Origin: Bugulina stolonifera
Lineage: Eukaryota; Bryozoa; Gymnolaemata; Cheilostomatida; Bugulidae
Assembly: GCA_935421135.1 (NCBI GenBank)
Contig: OW285190.1
Coordinates: 1,488,001-1,552,000 of the forward strand
Reading direction: 5' to 3'
DNA length: 64,000 nucleotides
In this document: positions 47,101 to 58,227 of the stretch, piece by piece
Layout of the letters: each line of letters begins with the position of its first letter
Position numbering within the stretch: position 1 is the stretch's first letter
Translations under genes and position numbers: made by a program
The notes under the pieces: model-generated
The model's database searches: none
The model's input: the letters and a program-made list of their open reading frames with translations, nothing else
What the model was told of the DNA's origin: nothing

Positions 47101-49887
47101 ATATGAAAGAATATTACATGCACATACTTCTTATTATAGCAACTGTTAAGACTTGCAATTGTGTGCAGAGTGCACAAACATGCAGCTTTATCACTTTACT
47201 TGTAGGAACACCTAAGCATGGGAGAATTGACATGTGTAGCTCTCCAGTAGTGGTATACCCTGAGGAAACGACTCCCTTCTACCATCTAGTTGGGCCAGGT
47301 TACCCCAACAATAACTCTCATATTATCAATCAATGTCACATGCAGTTAGACAGCTATGACATGGCTCAAGTGTACGTCTACTTCAAGGGAGAGCAAGTGA
47401 GCTGTGACTCGGCAGAAGTGAAGATAGGAGAGAACAGTGTGTGTGGCGGAGCGGAGTGAGTATTGATACCATTGATATCTTCATACTGTAATGACTTTGA
47501 TATACTCTTGTGATCTAACCAAGTAAGAAACTGAGGTGAGGTGAAGGTGAAAGGTAGACACTGGCTAGTCCCAGTTCCACAGATATTAACATGCATTGGG
47601 TGGTGTGTACTAAACCTCTTTCTACTTACTCACTTTAACTGCATGGTAGAATATTCTAATACAACATTTAGTAGTTATTCCCTCTTTGATACATATAGTT
47701 ATACGCATTAGGTAGACAACTCCAAATATTAAATGGCAACAATCTGTGTAACTTTTCACTATAGCTGTATTCACAGTTACATGTACATGTACATACATGT
47801 ATATAACCCACTGCCGCATGTACACTCTGATTGCCCATGTTGATTGTTTGCTCAAGCCCAGTTATTATTTACAGAGAGATAGTGAAGTTTGATATATGGG
47901 GCCCTGGCAGCACGAGCGTAGGGTATGAGCAGAGAACAACACGCCCTCAGCCATCTTTCTACATCCTCTATCAGCCATTTGTCTTCACAGACATCTGTAA
48001 TCCCAAAGAACTTAAGAATATTACATCACTTCCTGTAAATCTAAGGAGTCCGGGACTGCTGACGGAGAGGAAATACCCTAATGGTGTAACATGCTACGTT
48101 ACTGTACATGTTCCATCGGTCACTCATATAGATGTGAGTAACTCTATCATAGTAATAATAATGGTGCACATTACAGGGCCATAGTATTAGGAAGGTTAGT
48201 ATTAGCTGTGGTTCATTCATGTAGTAGACCTACAGTAGGTCTACTACATGATGAACCACAGCTAATACTAACCGTTGCAACTACTTTGGTTTCATGCATC
48301 TGAGGCTATTTTGAGTCTGTACTATCTGAAGGTGTAGCCTGGGCAACATCAAGTTGAGGTGACTGTGATGCTGCCTAAACACACGTACATGCTGTACATT
48401 CTACATATTGATAGGTGACCATTAGAAAGTTTGACTTGGAGGAGTCAGGAGACTGCAAACACGACTTCCTGCAGATTGGAAACTACAGCAGAGAGTGTGG
48501 AAACAGAACGAGCCACTCCAAGGTTCTCACAGTTCCGGAGAAGTTTTTGGTTATATTCAGGAGTGATAGATTGCATCAGTACGAGGGGTTCGCTCTTTCA
48601 ATAGACGATGCTACACCTATAAAGGTCACTACGGGGCAGTCCAGCACAGGACAGTCCAGCACTGACCAGTCCAGCACAGGCAAGTCCAGCACAGGCAAGT
48701 CCAGCACAGGCAAGTTCAGTACTGACCAGTCCAGTATAAACCAGTTCAGCTCTAGTGTTGAATCCACCACAGGAGTGCTAGTAACACCAAGGTTACACCC
48801 ATTTGTACCTCGAATACCCTCTAAGAAGACAACACCAAACAAACCCAAACAACAGACTGGAAAGAAAGGTACATGTACACCTGCTCAACCAGCTATTTTC
48901 TGTGATATTAAAGATGGCTCAGACAGTGTCTGTACTGTACTTAATAGTTCAATATGTCTATCTCTCACCCTACATATTACTTGGGTATTCAATAAGCTAT
49001 TGGTCATAATAAGAAGTTGTCCGCTCTCAACAGAGAGAAGACGACAGTACACTAACAACCAATCTTGTTTATAATATCCATGTGCATTGTACTTGTAATA
49101 TACTTTGTGTGATGTATTTCATGTTGGCCCACATGATGAAAATCAGATTCTGCTATTGGGTTCAGCCTTCTTAGTTGCAGAAATAAGTCAAATTGAACCA
49201 ATGGTGATGGCTGGTACTTGCTTGGCCTAATTCGGGGTTTTGACTGTACTGTAGTAATGCATTAGCTTACTATCTAGTTTGTGTTTCAGGGAGAACGCCC
49301 TCCTATGTCTGGGCTATTGTGGTAGTACTATGTTTAGCAGTTTGTGCAGTAATAGTGGCTGTCATCGTCATCAGACGCAGGTAATTAAACAGACAAGTTC
49401 TTACATACGCATACAATTGTTAGTCTATGAACAAAACTAAGTACATAGTGCTATCTTGTGCACATACTAAGTACAGGTGCTAACATATTTAGAGCAGCAG
49501 ATTTCTTCATGTCAAATCTCTCAGCTGACTTGAAGGAAAGAGATTTGGTAGTGTTACAATATGACACACCAGTGTTACAATATGACACACCAGTGGTACA
49601 ATATGACACACTAGTGTTTGTAGAGTTGTTCTCTCATGGTAACACAAAGTAATGTACACCCAGGGATGCCTTGCTAACTAGCAGTTCTATACAGTTCTAT
49701 ATCTAGTGACTGGTAGTCCACTTATTGAGTGTGTGTCATGTTATATTGTAGAAGAAATGCATTCCCAAGGTACTACCCTAATGCAGACGATGAACAGGAG
49801 GGGGTAGACTTGGGTTTTGAGAACCCGACATACGGGGACGGGGAGAGAGTTCGCTTTACCAGGCAGTCATCTGCCGAATCAGGGTGA
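44153..49887 (+). CDS. Gene C: type I transmembrane CUB receptor with NPTY tail
   Basis: The exons are 44153 (or 44182)-44330, 44948-45092, 45689-45946, 46867-47002, 47206-47455, 47875-48133, 48415-48868, 49290-49380 and 49752-49887. Every junction from 44330 onward keeps phase. The ectodomain has several CUB-like modules. The first (TISSPNFPEEF) and the last (LRSPGLLTERKYPNGVTCYV...CKHDFLQIG...YEGFALSI) are the clearest. After the last CUB comes a stalk of short QSSTG/KSSTG repeats, then a lysine-rich linker. A single membrane span follows (VWAIVVVLCLAVCAVIVAVI), ended by RRR. The short tail contains FENPTYG, an NPxY-type signal known to bind PTB-domain adaptors and clathrin machinery, which suggests endocytosis. 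No catalytic domain is present. It lies divergent from genes A and B and is similar in style to gene A. Confidence 0.8.
45345..45617. mobile_element. MITE copy in a gene C intron (GTGTCTT family)
   Basis: Full-length copy with termini TAGTGTCTTCGCGACCTCTT and AGGTCGCAAAGACACTA. Body homologous to 30909-31192 and 26160-26383. Confidence 0.8.
46450..46858. repeat. 19-bp minisatellite reaching a gene C splice acceptor
   Basis: About 21 nearly perfect copies of TGTACTACTGTATTACCGG. The last unit runs into GTACTAAATGTAG, the acceptor of the exon at 46867, so the likely branch point (TACTAA) derives from the repeat unit. Open frames in all three plus frames are artefacts. Confidence 0.95.
48193..48272. 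repeat. 80-bp near-perfect palindrome in a gene C intron
   Basis: The arms ggttagtattagctgtggtt..., and the inverse at 48233-48272, meet at tagacctacagtaggtcta. The two sides differ by one or two bases near the catgtag/ctacatg step. Confidence 0.9.
48634..48745 (+). repeat. In-frame 15-bp coding minisatellite of the gene C stalk
   Basis: Imperfect 15-bp units (cagtccagcacaggn) encode QSSTG, KSSTG and related steps, giving a Ser/Thr-rich, probably O-glycosylated spacer between the last CUB domain and the membrane. The period is a multiple of three, unlike most arrays in the window, consistent with selection on the frame. Confidence 0.85.
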
Positions 49888-50558
49888 CCCTCAAGCTACA
49901 CTATGTGGGGGGGGGGGGATGCTACCCTTCTATCTAGATCGAACTGTAAACAGAGAGAGTGCATACTACAAACCAAAGAGCATTTGTAGTGCTTTTGGTA
50001 GCTCCACTTTATACCATATCTTCTACATTGACATTTCACTGGCATTGCATCAATCATTACTCAATACTAGATGAGGGATAGATATTGTTGATACATGATC
50101 ATATACTGTTGCAAATAAATGTATTTATTGTATTTTGATGTTGTATTGGATGTTCATTAGCCCTTGGTAAAGCATTAGATATATAATGTAGAGTATGGGA
50201 GAATGACTTTATACGTCAGCCTAAAGCGTGATGGTGGAGTGTTATTAGAATGCTCCACCTTAATATGCACGTAGGACAACATCAACAGTGTCTTCAGGGA
50301 GTAATAATTTATATTTAGTTAAAGTAAAAACATGTACAGGATAGGATAATTCCCACAGTAAGACAGTAACATCTGCAGCTACACAGTCCATATGCTATTT
50401 ATGTATATACATAGATATAATATTATACCTAGACTGTGTGAGCACCTGCTGTATGCGACTAGCACCTGCTACACATCTGCATTCAGCTATTTATAGTCTA
50501 TAGTCATATCATCCTTTACTCTAATGTCCAGAGATAGTCCTAGAACAGGGTGGTAACA
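49888..50558. other. Convergent intergenic region between gene C and MRPL40
   Basis: 3' ends of two convergent genes. A 12-base G run is at about 49908-49918. AATAAA occurs near 50118 (plus), suitable for gene C polyadenylation. Confidence 0.5.
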
Positions 50559-51992
50559 CTACCTGCGTTTTTGCATGCGCTGTGCCAATTCATTCTTACC
50601 TAACATCAGCTTTACTATCTCTGGGTTGAGTTCATAAGACTTAGTAGTCTCAGTGTACTGACCGTCTTGTATGTAGTTGGGTATGGGGGGCGTCTCGGTC
50701 GGCCCCGTATACTTGTAAGGTAATAGCTCGACATCCTTCTGCAATACAATAAAGTAATTCCTTCAAATAGTTGTCACGCACCAGGGCAACATAGTAGAAC
50801 TCGGGAGCTGTTGCTCAGATAAACTATTGGACCTATGCCAAGGTAGGTAATTGCTGCCAGCAATAAGAAGGCCTCATAAACTAGGAAATGTAACCATCCA
50901 GTAACATCAGCAACTTCTGTGAAGTCAACAGATCTCTACTGCACTCTTTCTATATGAACAGCTGAAATTCAAAAAATTTCACTATAAGGCAAGAGATAAG
51001 AGAAGCTACATTGAACAGAAGCAGAAATCAAACGCCATAACATAAAATTACACACTTTTACAGACACAATAATATAACCTAAATCGCAAATATACACACA
51101 CAGACCTCCACAGCTAATATACACATACACTGACCGCTACAGCTAACGTACACTGACCTCTACAGCTTTATTATATAGGGCAGGATTCTCAAGCTTGAGT
51201 TCGTTCAACGCTTTCTCTTGAGCACTGATCATGTCTGCAAACTTAGAAAACAATTGTAGAGTCTGTCTTGACTTGTACTGTGACCATTCTATCTCCAGTT
51301 GGAGACGTCTAACCTTCTCCTCCTTCACCTCCATGTCTGACTCAGGTTTCCTAAGGCTACAATTTTTCAGTGTTATTGAACAAAATGGAAACCACAAAAT
51401 CTAGTTATCAAAGAATTAAAGTAAAGTTGGGGGTGAGTGTCAGTGTAGTGGGTGCATACAGTACGGGAGTGAGTGTCACTGTAGTGGGTGCATACAGTAC
51501 GGAAGAACAATGGCCAATGACAGGGTACACAAGAAAACGTTGTCTGATGAGGGTGGAATCCTATGGCCTACTTACAAAGAAGCTTTAGGAATATCTCTGT
51601 GTATTTCACATTCATCAACAGGTTTCAACTTTCTAGCAAACTTTGCTGCTTGTCTGATCTGCTTCTCTATACGTTTACGTTTTCTTTCCAGCTGCATGCG
51701 GATAAGGGCGGGGTCTTGCCGGCGTTTCTTCTTTAGCGGGGCTCCACTAAAACACAATGCGTATATAAAAACACCCCACTATGATATCCTTGGATGAATA
51801 ATGTAGACACTTGAATAATGCGAAACATGATACTACAGGGCGCAGAGTAGACGATACTGAACCAATGTGCTCTATTACATCATGTACTCGTATATGTAAA
51901 ACACTGCACATAACATAACATACCATAAAACAGCAGAGGTGTGCAGATTCTGTGCTGGCAACACGCCAAATGTGCTGAGAGACAGTCTGGCT
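50559..51992 (-). CDS. MRPL40: Mitochondrial ribosomal protein L40 (mL40)
   Basis: The exons are 51992-51924, 51746-51576, 51350-51158 and 50738-50559, all phase-consistent; the first coding exon lies further upstream and was not found. The first visible exon is Arg/Ser/Leu-rich and ends in LHTSAV, typical of a mitochondrial targeting peptide. The next starts GAPLKKKRRQDP, matching the family's PLKKKKKVDP block, and continues as a basic helix (RKRKRIEKQIRQAAKFARKL). Exon 3 has WSQYK...QEKALNELKLENPALYNKAVE, matching the family's long helix. The last has TPPIPNYIQDGQYTETTKSY, matching the conserved TPPIPNY motif. The protein is part of the large subunit of the mitochondrial ribosome. The end extends about 18 residues past the motif. 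Confidence 0.9.
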
Positions 51993-53850
51993 CTAAAATA
52001 ATATTGAAGTTCACTAACATAACAATCGGAGGATCAAATTTGGAACATATTGGTACCGTCACAAGCATTATCTTTGTGCAAGGTTACAGCTGAAAATTAG
52101 GGATAGAGTAAGAGAGTGCCAGGCAAGTCACAACAACCATTTTATTAGGGGCATCAAATAGAGCTGTCACTACGGTATGTGTCGCTACGGTATGTGTCGC
52201 TACGGTATGTGTCGCTACGGTATGTGTCGCTACGGTATGTTGTCTAACCACGGTTACAAGCACTATTCACAAGTGAGCACACTTTGGTATACTGATTTCG
52301 CAGCATTCATCAAATATTGTAAATAATCATACACTTCTGGAGAGCTGGTGCGATTTTATTATATAATACAAAATAGGTATGGAATTGAAAACTACCAACT
52401 TCCCTCCATAAAAATATATTCAACAGTATAAATAATATGAAAAATAGTAGGCCTAATGAAACTCATGTTTTCTATAAAGCGAATTTAAATTTTGCAACTT
52501 TTGTTGTAGAAGAAGAGATTGGAAGTTTTCTTGTCATAAAAGACAGACCTTTAGACCTACGAGTCCGATCATGTCAGGTTTTTCTGGTTTTATAGCTCTA
52601 AAGGTGCATTTTTTGAGCTAAATTTTTCCACTGAGACCCTTAGATGAGGTGAAGGCATGGTAACTCATTGATTAGTAATACTTTTATAATTATATTAGCC
52701 TTTTTATTATAACACAATAATGTAAGTGTATACTACATGTATGTATTTTTGCATATATATTTATTTTTCACCACAATTTTCAAGTTTGGTGTAATTAATT
52801 GTATCAAAAGGTTCACATATTATCAGTATGATGCAAGTAGTTACCATATTTGTGTGTTTATGTATATGCGCGGTACATGTGGGGCTTCTTGGTTGCTTTT
52901 ACATTTTCTCGGCATTCAAATTATTTTTAAAAGTAAACTATACTCTTTGATTTAATATTTTTTTTTTAGATTTCTGACTGTTTTTTGCTCCACAGGAACA
53001 CACTCACATATTATACATGCATATATCTTTACAGATAATCTAGATGCATGCACTTTGTTGGTGGAAAATTTAAAGTTCTTGAGTAGTATTTGCCCTACGG
53101 TGTATATCTCTTCTGTAGTTCTTGGACAAAAAAAATTAAAAAAAGCACTCGTGATGATGGAGTGCATAAAAATATTCTCAGCCTGTCGAGTATTACAGTT
53201 CTTATTTTGGTACATTGCAAGAGGGTGCTATAACATCAGTTGTTAGTGATGTCTAAAATAATTTCAAATGACATTCTTTACACCTTTGCGCTACAGTATG
53301 AAGATGGTTTCGGATAAAGACTATTCATATACTAAGACATTCTGATCCAGACAGTAAAGCAAAAGTGACAAAACGATTTATCTTTTCAATGCATCTGATT
53401 TTCATTTTCAATTTTGAGAATTAAACATAAATTGAAATTAAAATCAAATGACATAGCCTATGTATGTGTCACGAGAGAAATTTAAGATATATTGATATTA
53501 TAATTTGGAGTTGTGTCCTCTCAATGATAATGAAGACAATTAGAATTTCGTACACTGTGAAATACAATTTAAGGTTCTATGTGTAATATATAACTGTGGT
53601 TCTGTGTAATGGTAGCACTCTGGACTGTATGCAATTTCTCTCAGTGACTTTAAATCTATGAATGTATAATTTTAGAATGAATGGAACGAGTGACCAAATT
53701 GCTCCCCTATCAGCCAAGAAATAGTGTGGCTAGGCTATATCAACAACAGGTAGCGAGGCCTGATTCCAGGGAATTTCACGATATAGTAAACTATGGAATT
53801 CAGGTACTACTTTAGAATTTTAGTTGTAATGTCACTCAATGGCTGACAAT
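51993..53850. other. Non-coding stretch upstream of MRPL40
   Basis: Must contain the missing first MRPL40 exon and promoter, but none can be fixed by phase. A 15-bp unit gctacggtatgtgtc occurs five times at 52163-52237. The remainder is AT-rich. Confidence 0.45.
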
Positions 53851-53995
53851 TAATTTTATTGAATAGCCTCAACAATATACAGATAAAGTTTGATTTGAAT
53901 CCAAAATGCGATCTAAATTGCTCCAACAATGTCAGCAAAATAAAATACAATAATAATCATATAATAATATATAGAATACTCAAGTGTCTGATTGT

Positions 53996-54735
53996 CTGTA
54001 GTTGTCTGCTCCTGGCTGTGTCAGTGTGTTGTGTCTGGAATCTCAGTGTGTTGTATTATTCTCTCTGGAATGGCTGCGTCAGTGTGTTGTGTCTGGAATC
54101 TCAGTGTGTTGTATTATTCTCTCTGGAATGGCTGCGTCGTTGTGTTGAATGGATCTGGCTGGAATTATCGTCAGCGTCGTTGTGTTGAATGGATCTGGCT
54201 GGAATTATCGTCAGCGTCGTTATGTTGAATGAATCCTCTCTGGGATGGCAGCGTCGTTGTGTTGAATGAATTCTCTCTGCAATGGCTGCGTCAGTTGTGT
54301 TGAGTGAGTATGGCTGGAATTATCGTCAGCGTTGTAGTAGTAATAAAATCTAGCTAAGTGTGTGTGAATTCTTCCTTGGTTATCATCTTGTATCTGCTGC
54401 CTTGTCTCGTGAAGTGAGAGTCCCCTCCTTTTTGTCTGGTGATGTCCTCCTTATATACTCAAGGTGTTTGTTACATGATTGTTTGTTTAGTCAGCCTGGA
54501 GTTTCCATTGTTTTGATTACCTCAGGTTGTTTGTTTAGTCAGCTTGGAGTTTCCATTGTTTTGATGACATCAGGTTGTTTGTTTAGTCAGCTTGGAGTTT
54601 CCATTGTTTTGATTACATCAGGTTGTTTGTTTAGTCAGCTTGGAGTTTCCATTGTTTTGATTACATCAGATTGTTTGTTTAGTCAGCTTGGAGTTACCAT
54701 TGTTTTGATTACATCAGATTGTTTGTTTAGTCATA
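53996..54735. repeat. Two complex minisatellites
   Basis: 53996-54330 holds interleaved units around ctcagtgtgttgtattattc, ctctctggaatggctgcgtc and gaattatcgtcagcg. 54470-54735 holds five copies of a 48-bp unit (ttgtttgtttagtcagcttg...gttttgattacatcagg). Open frames are artefacts. Confidence 0.85.
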
Positions 54736-55434
54736 AGTAAGTATGGTGGTACCTGTTGTTTATCTTGTTTATCGAATAACAAATTCCTGGTGATCTATGA
54801 TTGTAGGATTGGTGTAGAGCAGACAGAGCTATTCGTGCTGCCCAAAATCATATATGATGCTGGAGTAGATGTGATAAAGATAAGTGGGGGGGGGGGGGGT
54901 AGTTGGGCCTAACTGACAGTTTATCGGCCATTAATAGTTTGTGCCTTTTGATGTGTATTTACCTTGCTGTATTTATAATATTTAGAATTGAGACTGTAAC
55001 TTTTGGTGCCTCTAATAATATTACTGATTTAGTTGCTAAACTGGTAGATATCTGTGTGTATAGATAAGTACACACATGTATATAATATATGCATTTAATA
55101 TATATATGGGTTATAACATCAGTCATCACTACCAGCAGTTGCTGATTCGGATGCAATATAAATTTGTAATAATTTGACAGCTATAATTATAATGGTTTGT
55201 ATGACAGTGTATGGCTCTATGCCTACTTTTATCAATAGAGTTATCTAGCTAGTATGGTATAATCCAATCCTTCAATTCTACCATGTGACATCGTCTTACG
55301 TCTTCTTCTTTAGAACGTACTAGAGCTTGTTGCAAGGGGTACGCCTCATCTGATTTTGGTTTTTGTCAAGATTACTATGGTCATATATTTATGTTATGCT
55401 AACATGTTGCACTAATATAGATTTGTTGCTATGT
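54736..55434. other. Intergenic DNA and LINE 3' flank
   Basis: Includes a 13-base G run near 54887-54898. The untranslated 3' region of the minus-strand LINE presumably lies in the part next to 55434; its end cannot be fixed. Confidence 0.4.
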
Positions 55435-58227
55435 TTATTGTAATAAATGTGACTTAAGCTCACGTATAGTCCTGGGCAGAAAGCTACCATGGTAAGCAGA
55501 AGTTTTTGCGTAGATAGTGGGTGGGTCACCTCTTGTAGCAGCTCTAGTGACAGTTGTGTTAGTAGGACGATTGTTCATCAGCTCATCATAAGTGTTAGCA
55601 AGAGCTTCGTGGTGTTCTTCATTCGCCAAAATACGTAAGAGGAGGTTGTGTCGGTTCTTCCTGCGACGGTTGCTAAGCGTATCAAGATTAAGTTCCTTGA
55701 GGACAGCAGATATGCTAACTCTACCTTTTAAATTACAGATGTAACGCACAGCACTGTTTTGTACCATTTCAATGTTGGTAATTTGGTAATCATGGACGGG
55801 ATCCCAGACGGCAGATGCATATTCCATGTGTGGCCGACAGAGACTAGTATATGCAAGTAGCTTAGCATCTTTGGTTGATCCGTGGAGTGCCCCCCTAACC
55901 ATACCCAGTTGTCGTCTAGCTTTGGTGATTTGTGAACTAATATGAGAGGTGAACTTTAGATTAGATTGGATGATCACACCCAGGTATTTAGTTTCAATGT
56001 CAGTGTCGAGTTGTGCGTCATTTAAGGTGTAATATGCCACCGGAGCTTCCGGTTTATGATTGAAGGTCATAATCGAGCATTTGGTAGTGTTGAACGACAT
56101 GCACCAGGTGTTAGCCCAATCGGCCAAGGAAGTTATGTTCATCTGGAATCTTGAATGGTCCTCGTCAGTGTTGACAGTTTGGTAAATGAGAGTGTCATCA
56201 GCGAATAAGCTGACATTACAATCTATATACTCAGGTAGATCATTTATATAGATGAGAAATAGTGTAGGGCCCAACACAGAGCCCTGTGGAACACCTGAAG
56301 TAACTGGTAGTTCCGTCGATTTCTCTCCTGCTACTATCACTGTTTGCCTCCGGTCACGCAGGAAGTCATGAATCCAAAGCAATATTTTGTTGCTAATATT
56401 TGGTATACGAGCTAACTTAGACATAAGCAGTTGATGGGGAACTTTGTCAAAGGCTTTAGCAAAGTCCATGATAATGGCATGTATGGTGTTACCTTTATCA
56501 ACACTACGAGCTATGTCATGATAGGTGGTACAGAGTTGTGTTTCGCAGGATAATCCTCTACGAAAGCCGTGTTGGCGGTTGTGCAGAACTGTATCCAGGG
56601 TGTCGTTCAGGTAGTGTAGGATAATGTGTTCCATTAGCTTGCAGGGAATGCTGGTGAGTGAGATGGGTCGGTAATTATTTGGTTGATCCGAAGCACCCCT
56701 TTTGTGGAGCGGGCTAACATGAGCAAGTTTCCAACTTTGCGGAAGTTTAGAGCATGTTAAAGAGACGTTAAATATATGTGTAAGGCAGCGGGCAGTCATG
56801 ATGGGGTCGATCACCAAATCTTCTTTACGTAATCCATCCGGACCAGGGGCTTTGCCGCTTTTTAGGGCTTGTAATAGTGTTGATACTCCTTCTGGTTTGA
56901 TTTCGATATTCTCATCAGCGGGGGTCACTGCCGGATAGTTAGGATCTTCAGAGATCTGGTGCTGAGAGCAGAACTGTTTGTTAAAAAAGGAGTTGAGTAT
57001 TGTAGCACATTCCTTAGCATCATTTGTGCTGTTGCCACTTTCGTCCGACAACTTGAGCGGGGGTTTAGTCGATTTTCTTAACCACTTGAGATGGTTGTAA
57101 AAGGGTTTGCTATTGCCCGATTCTAAAGGTTTGCAGATCTTATTGTCAATATAGGATTGCTTAATATCTTTTAGCATTTGCTTTCCTTGTCGCCTTTCTA
57201 TCTTATATTGTCTTAAGTAGAAGGGGTTTGATGTTTTTTTGTATTTGTTGTACATTAGCCTCTGTCTCTTTACTACTTTACGGGCAGATCTGTTGAACCA
57301 TATTGGTTCATTAGGGTTTCTGGGTTTTATAGGCTTAACTGGAACTGACTGGTTGATAGCCTTTTTTATTTGGTTAACAAACAAATTCCACATGTTGTCA
57401 ACATCGTTCATGCTTGCGAGACTAATCTGCGTTGGCCATAAGAGTTTTTGAAACAGGTCAACATCAGCTTTACGATACAGCTTTATGAGCCTAGTAGGTG
57501 TAGTTACAGTGGTTTTGTGATGTCGAAGTTCAACAGATATAATATAGTGATCGCTCACACCAGGAGATATGACCTGGGAAGACAGGTTTAGTGGTTGTGT
57601 AGAGCATACCAAGTCAAGGGTATTTCCCTTCACGTGTGTTGGTTTTTCAATGATTTGCGTCATGTTGAGTTCGTGTAAGAATGATAAAAAGTCCTCATGA
57701 AGAGACTTGTATTGACAGTTGTCTTTTATAGAGTCAGTTTGCCAGTCAAAACCTGGGAAATTGAGGTCCCCTACGAGTATGATGTGGTCATGTGGATATT
57801 TGTTTATAATTTTAGTAAATGACTCACGAAGGCTAAGAAGTGAGTTGCCAACATGTGGACGATAGTAACAGGCAAGAACGATGTTATTATTTATTTTTAC
57901 AAATAGGATTTCTTCATCGCCAACTGGGATATCTATAGATTCAGGTTCTAGTAGATAACTAGCAGCAATCATTGATCCTCCACCATGAATATTCCTGTCC
58001 TTCCTGAAGAAGATTAAGTCTTCGCGGTCTAATACTGCTCTACTGTTTATTGAATTGTCAAGATGAGTCTCAGTCAAGCATATAATGTCGTATTCAGCAG
58101 TTAAGGCAGCAAGTTCATGAGTTTTACCCTTAGCAGATCTGCAATTAGCATGGAATAGTTTTAGACAGTTGTATTCGTTTGGTTCTGAGTAGTTGCTGGC
58201 TTCACTAACACCCAGTTTCCCGAAGTT
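55435..58227 (-). CDS. LINE ORF2: APE endonuclease and reverse transcriptase
   Basis: The frame is open from 58227, just after an in-frame TGA at 58230-58228. Endonuclease residues are in place: HANCRS (Asn), CLTETHLD (Glu), GDLNFPGFDW (Asp, Asn) and SDHYIISVEL (the catalytic SDH). Reverse transcriptase motifs follow: NNYRPISLTSIP, GFRRGLSCETQL, IIMDFAKAFDKVPH, GVPQGSVLGP and LFADDTLIY, the catalytic Asp pair. The C-terminus has SAVWDP and VQNSAVRYICN, usual in this LINE group. No RNase H. The first ATG in this frame lies after the catalytic Asn and Glu, so the protein must start upstream without its own AUG, most likely by frameshift from ORF1. Confidence 0.92.
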   Translation of the reverse strand, partial: NFGKLGVSEASNYSEPNEYNCLKLFHANCRSAKGKTHELAALTAEYDIICLTETHLDNSINSRAVLDREDLIFFRKDRNIHGGGSMIAASYLLEPESIDIPVGDEEILFVKINNNIVLACYYRPHVGNSLLSLRESFTKIINKYPHDHIILVGDLNFPGFDWQTDSIKDNCQYKSLHEDFLSFLHELNMTQIIEKPTHVKGNTLDLVCSTQPLNLSSQVISPGVSDHYIISVELRHHKTTVTTPTRLIKLYRKADVDLFQKLLWPTQISLASMNDVDNMWNLFVNQIKKAINQSVPVKPIKPRNPNEPIWFNRSARKVVKRQRLMYNKYKKTSNPFYLRQYKIERRQGKQMLKDIKQSYIDNKICKPLESGNSKPFYNHLKWLRKSTKPPLKLSDESGNSTNDAKECATILNSFFNKQFCSQHQISEDPNYPAVTPADENIEIKPEGVSTLLQALKSGKAPGPDGLRKEDLVIDPIMTARCLTHIFNVSLTCSKLPQSWKLAHVSPLHKRGASDQPNNYRPISLTSIPCKLMEHIILHYLNDTLDTVLHNRQHGFRRGLSCETQLCTTYHDIARSVDKGNTIHAIIMDFAKAFDKVPHQLLMSKLARIPNISNKILLWIHDFLRDRRQTVIVAGEKSTELPVTSGVPQGSVLGPTLFLIYINDLPEYIDCNVSLFADDTLIYQTVNTDEDHSRFQMNITSLADWANTWCMSFNTTKCSIMTFNHKPEAPVAYYTLNDAQLDTDIETKYLGVIIQSNLKFTSHISSQITKARRQLGMVRGALHGSTKDAKLLAYTSLCRPHMEYASAVWDPVHDYQITNIEMVQNSAVRYICNLKGRVSISAVLKELNLDTLSNRRRKNRHNLLLRILANEEHHEALANTYDELMNNRPTNTTVTRAATRGDPPTIYAKTSAYHGSFLPRTIRELKSHLLQ

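Noticed and set aside
54808..54905. Exon-like segment after TTGTAG encoding IGVEQTELFVLPKIIYDAGV
   Set aside because: No donor (runs into a 13-base G run) and no phase-compatible neighbour; too little to call a gene.
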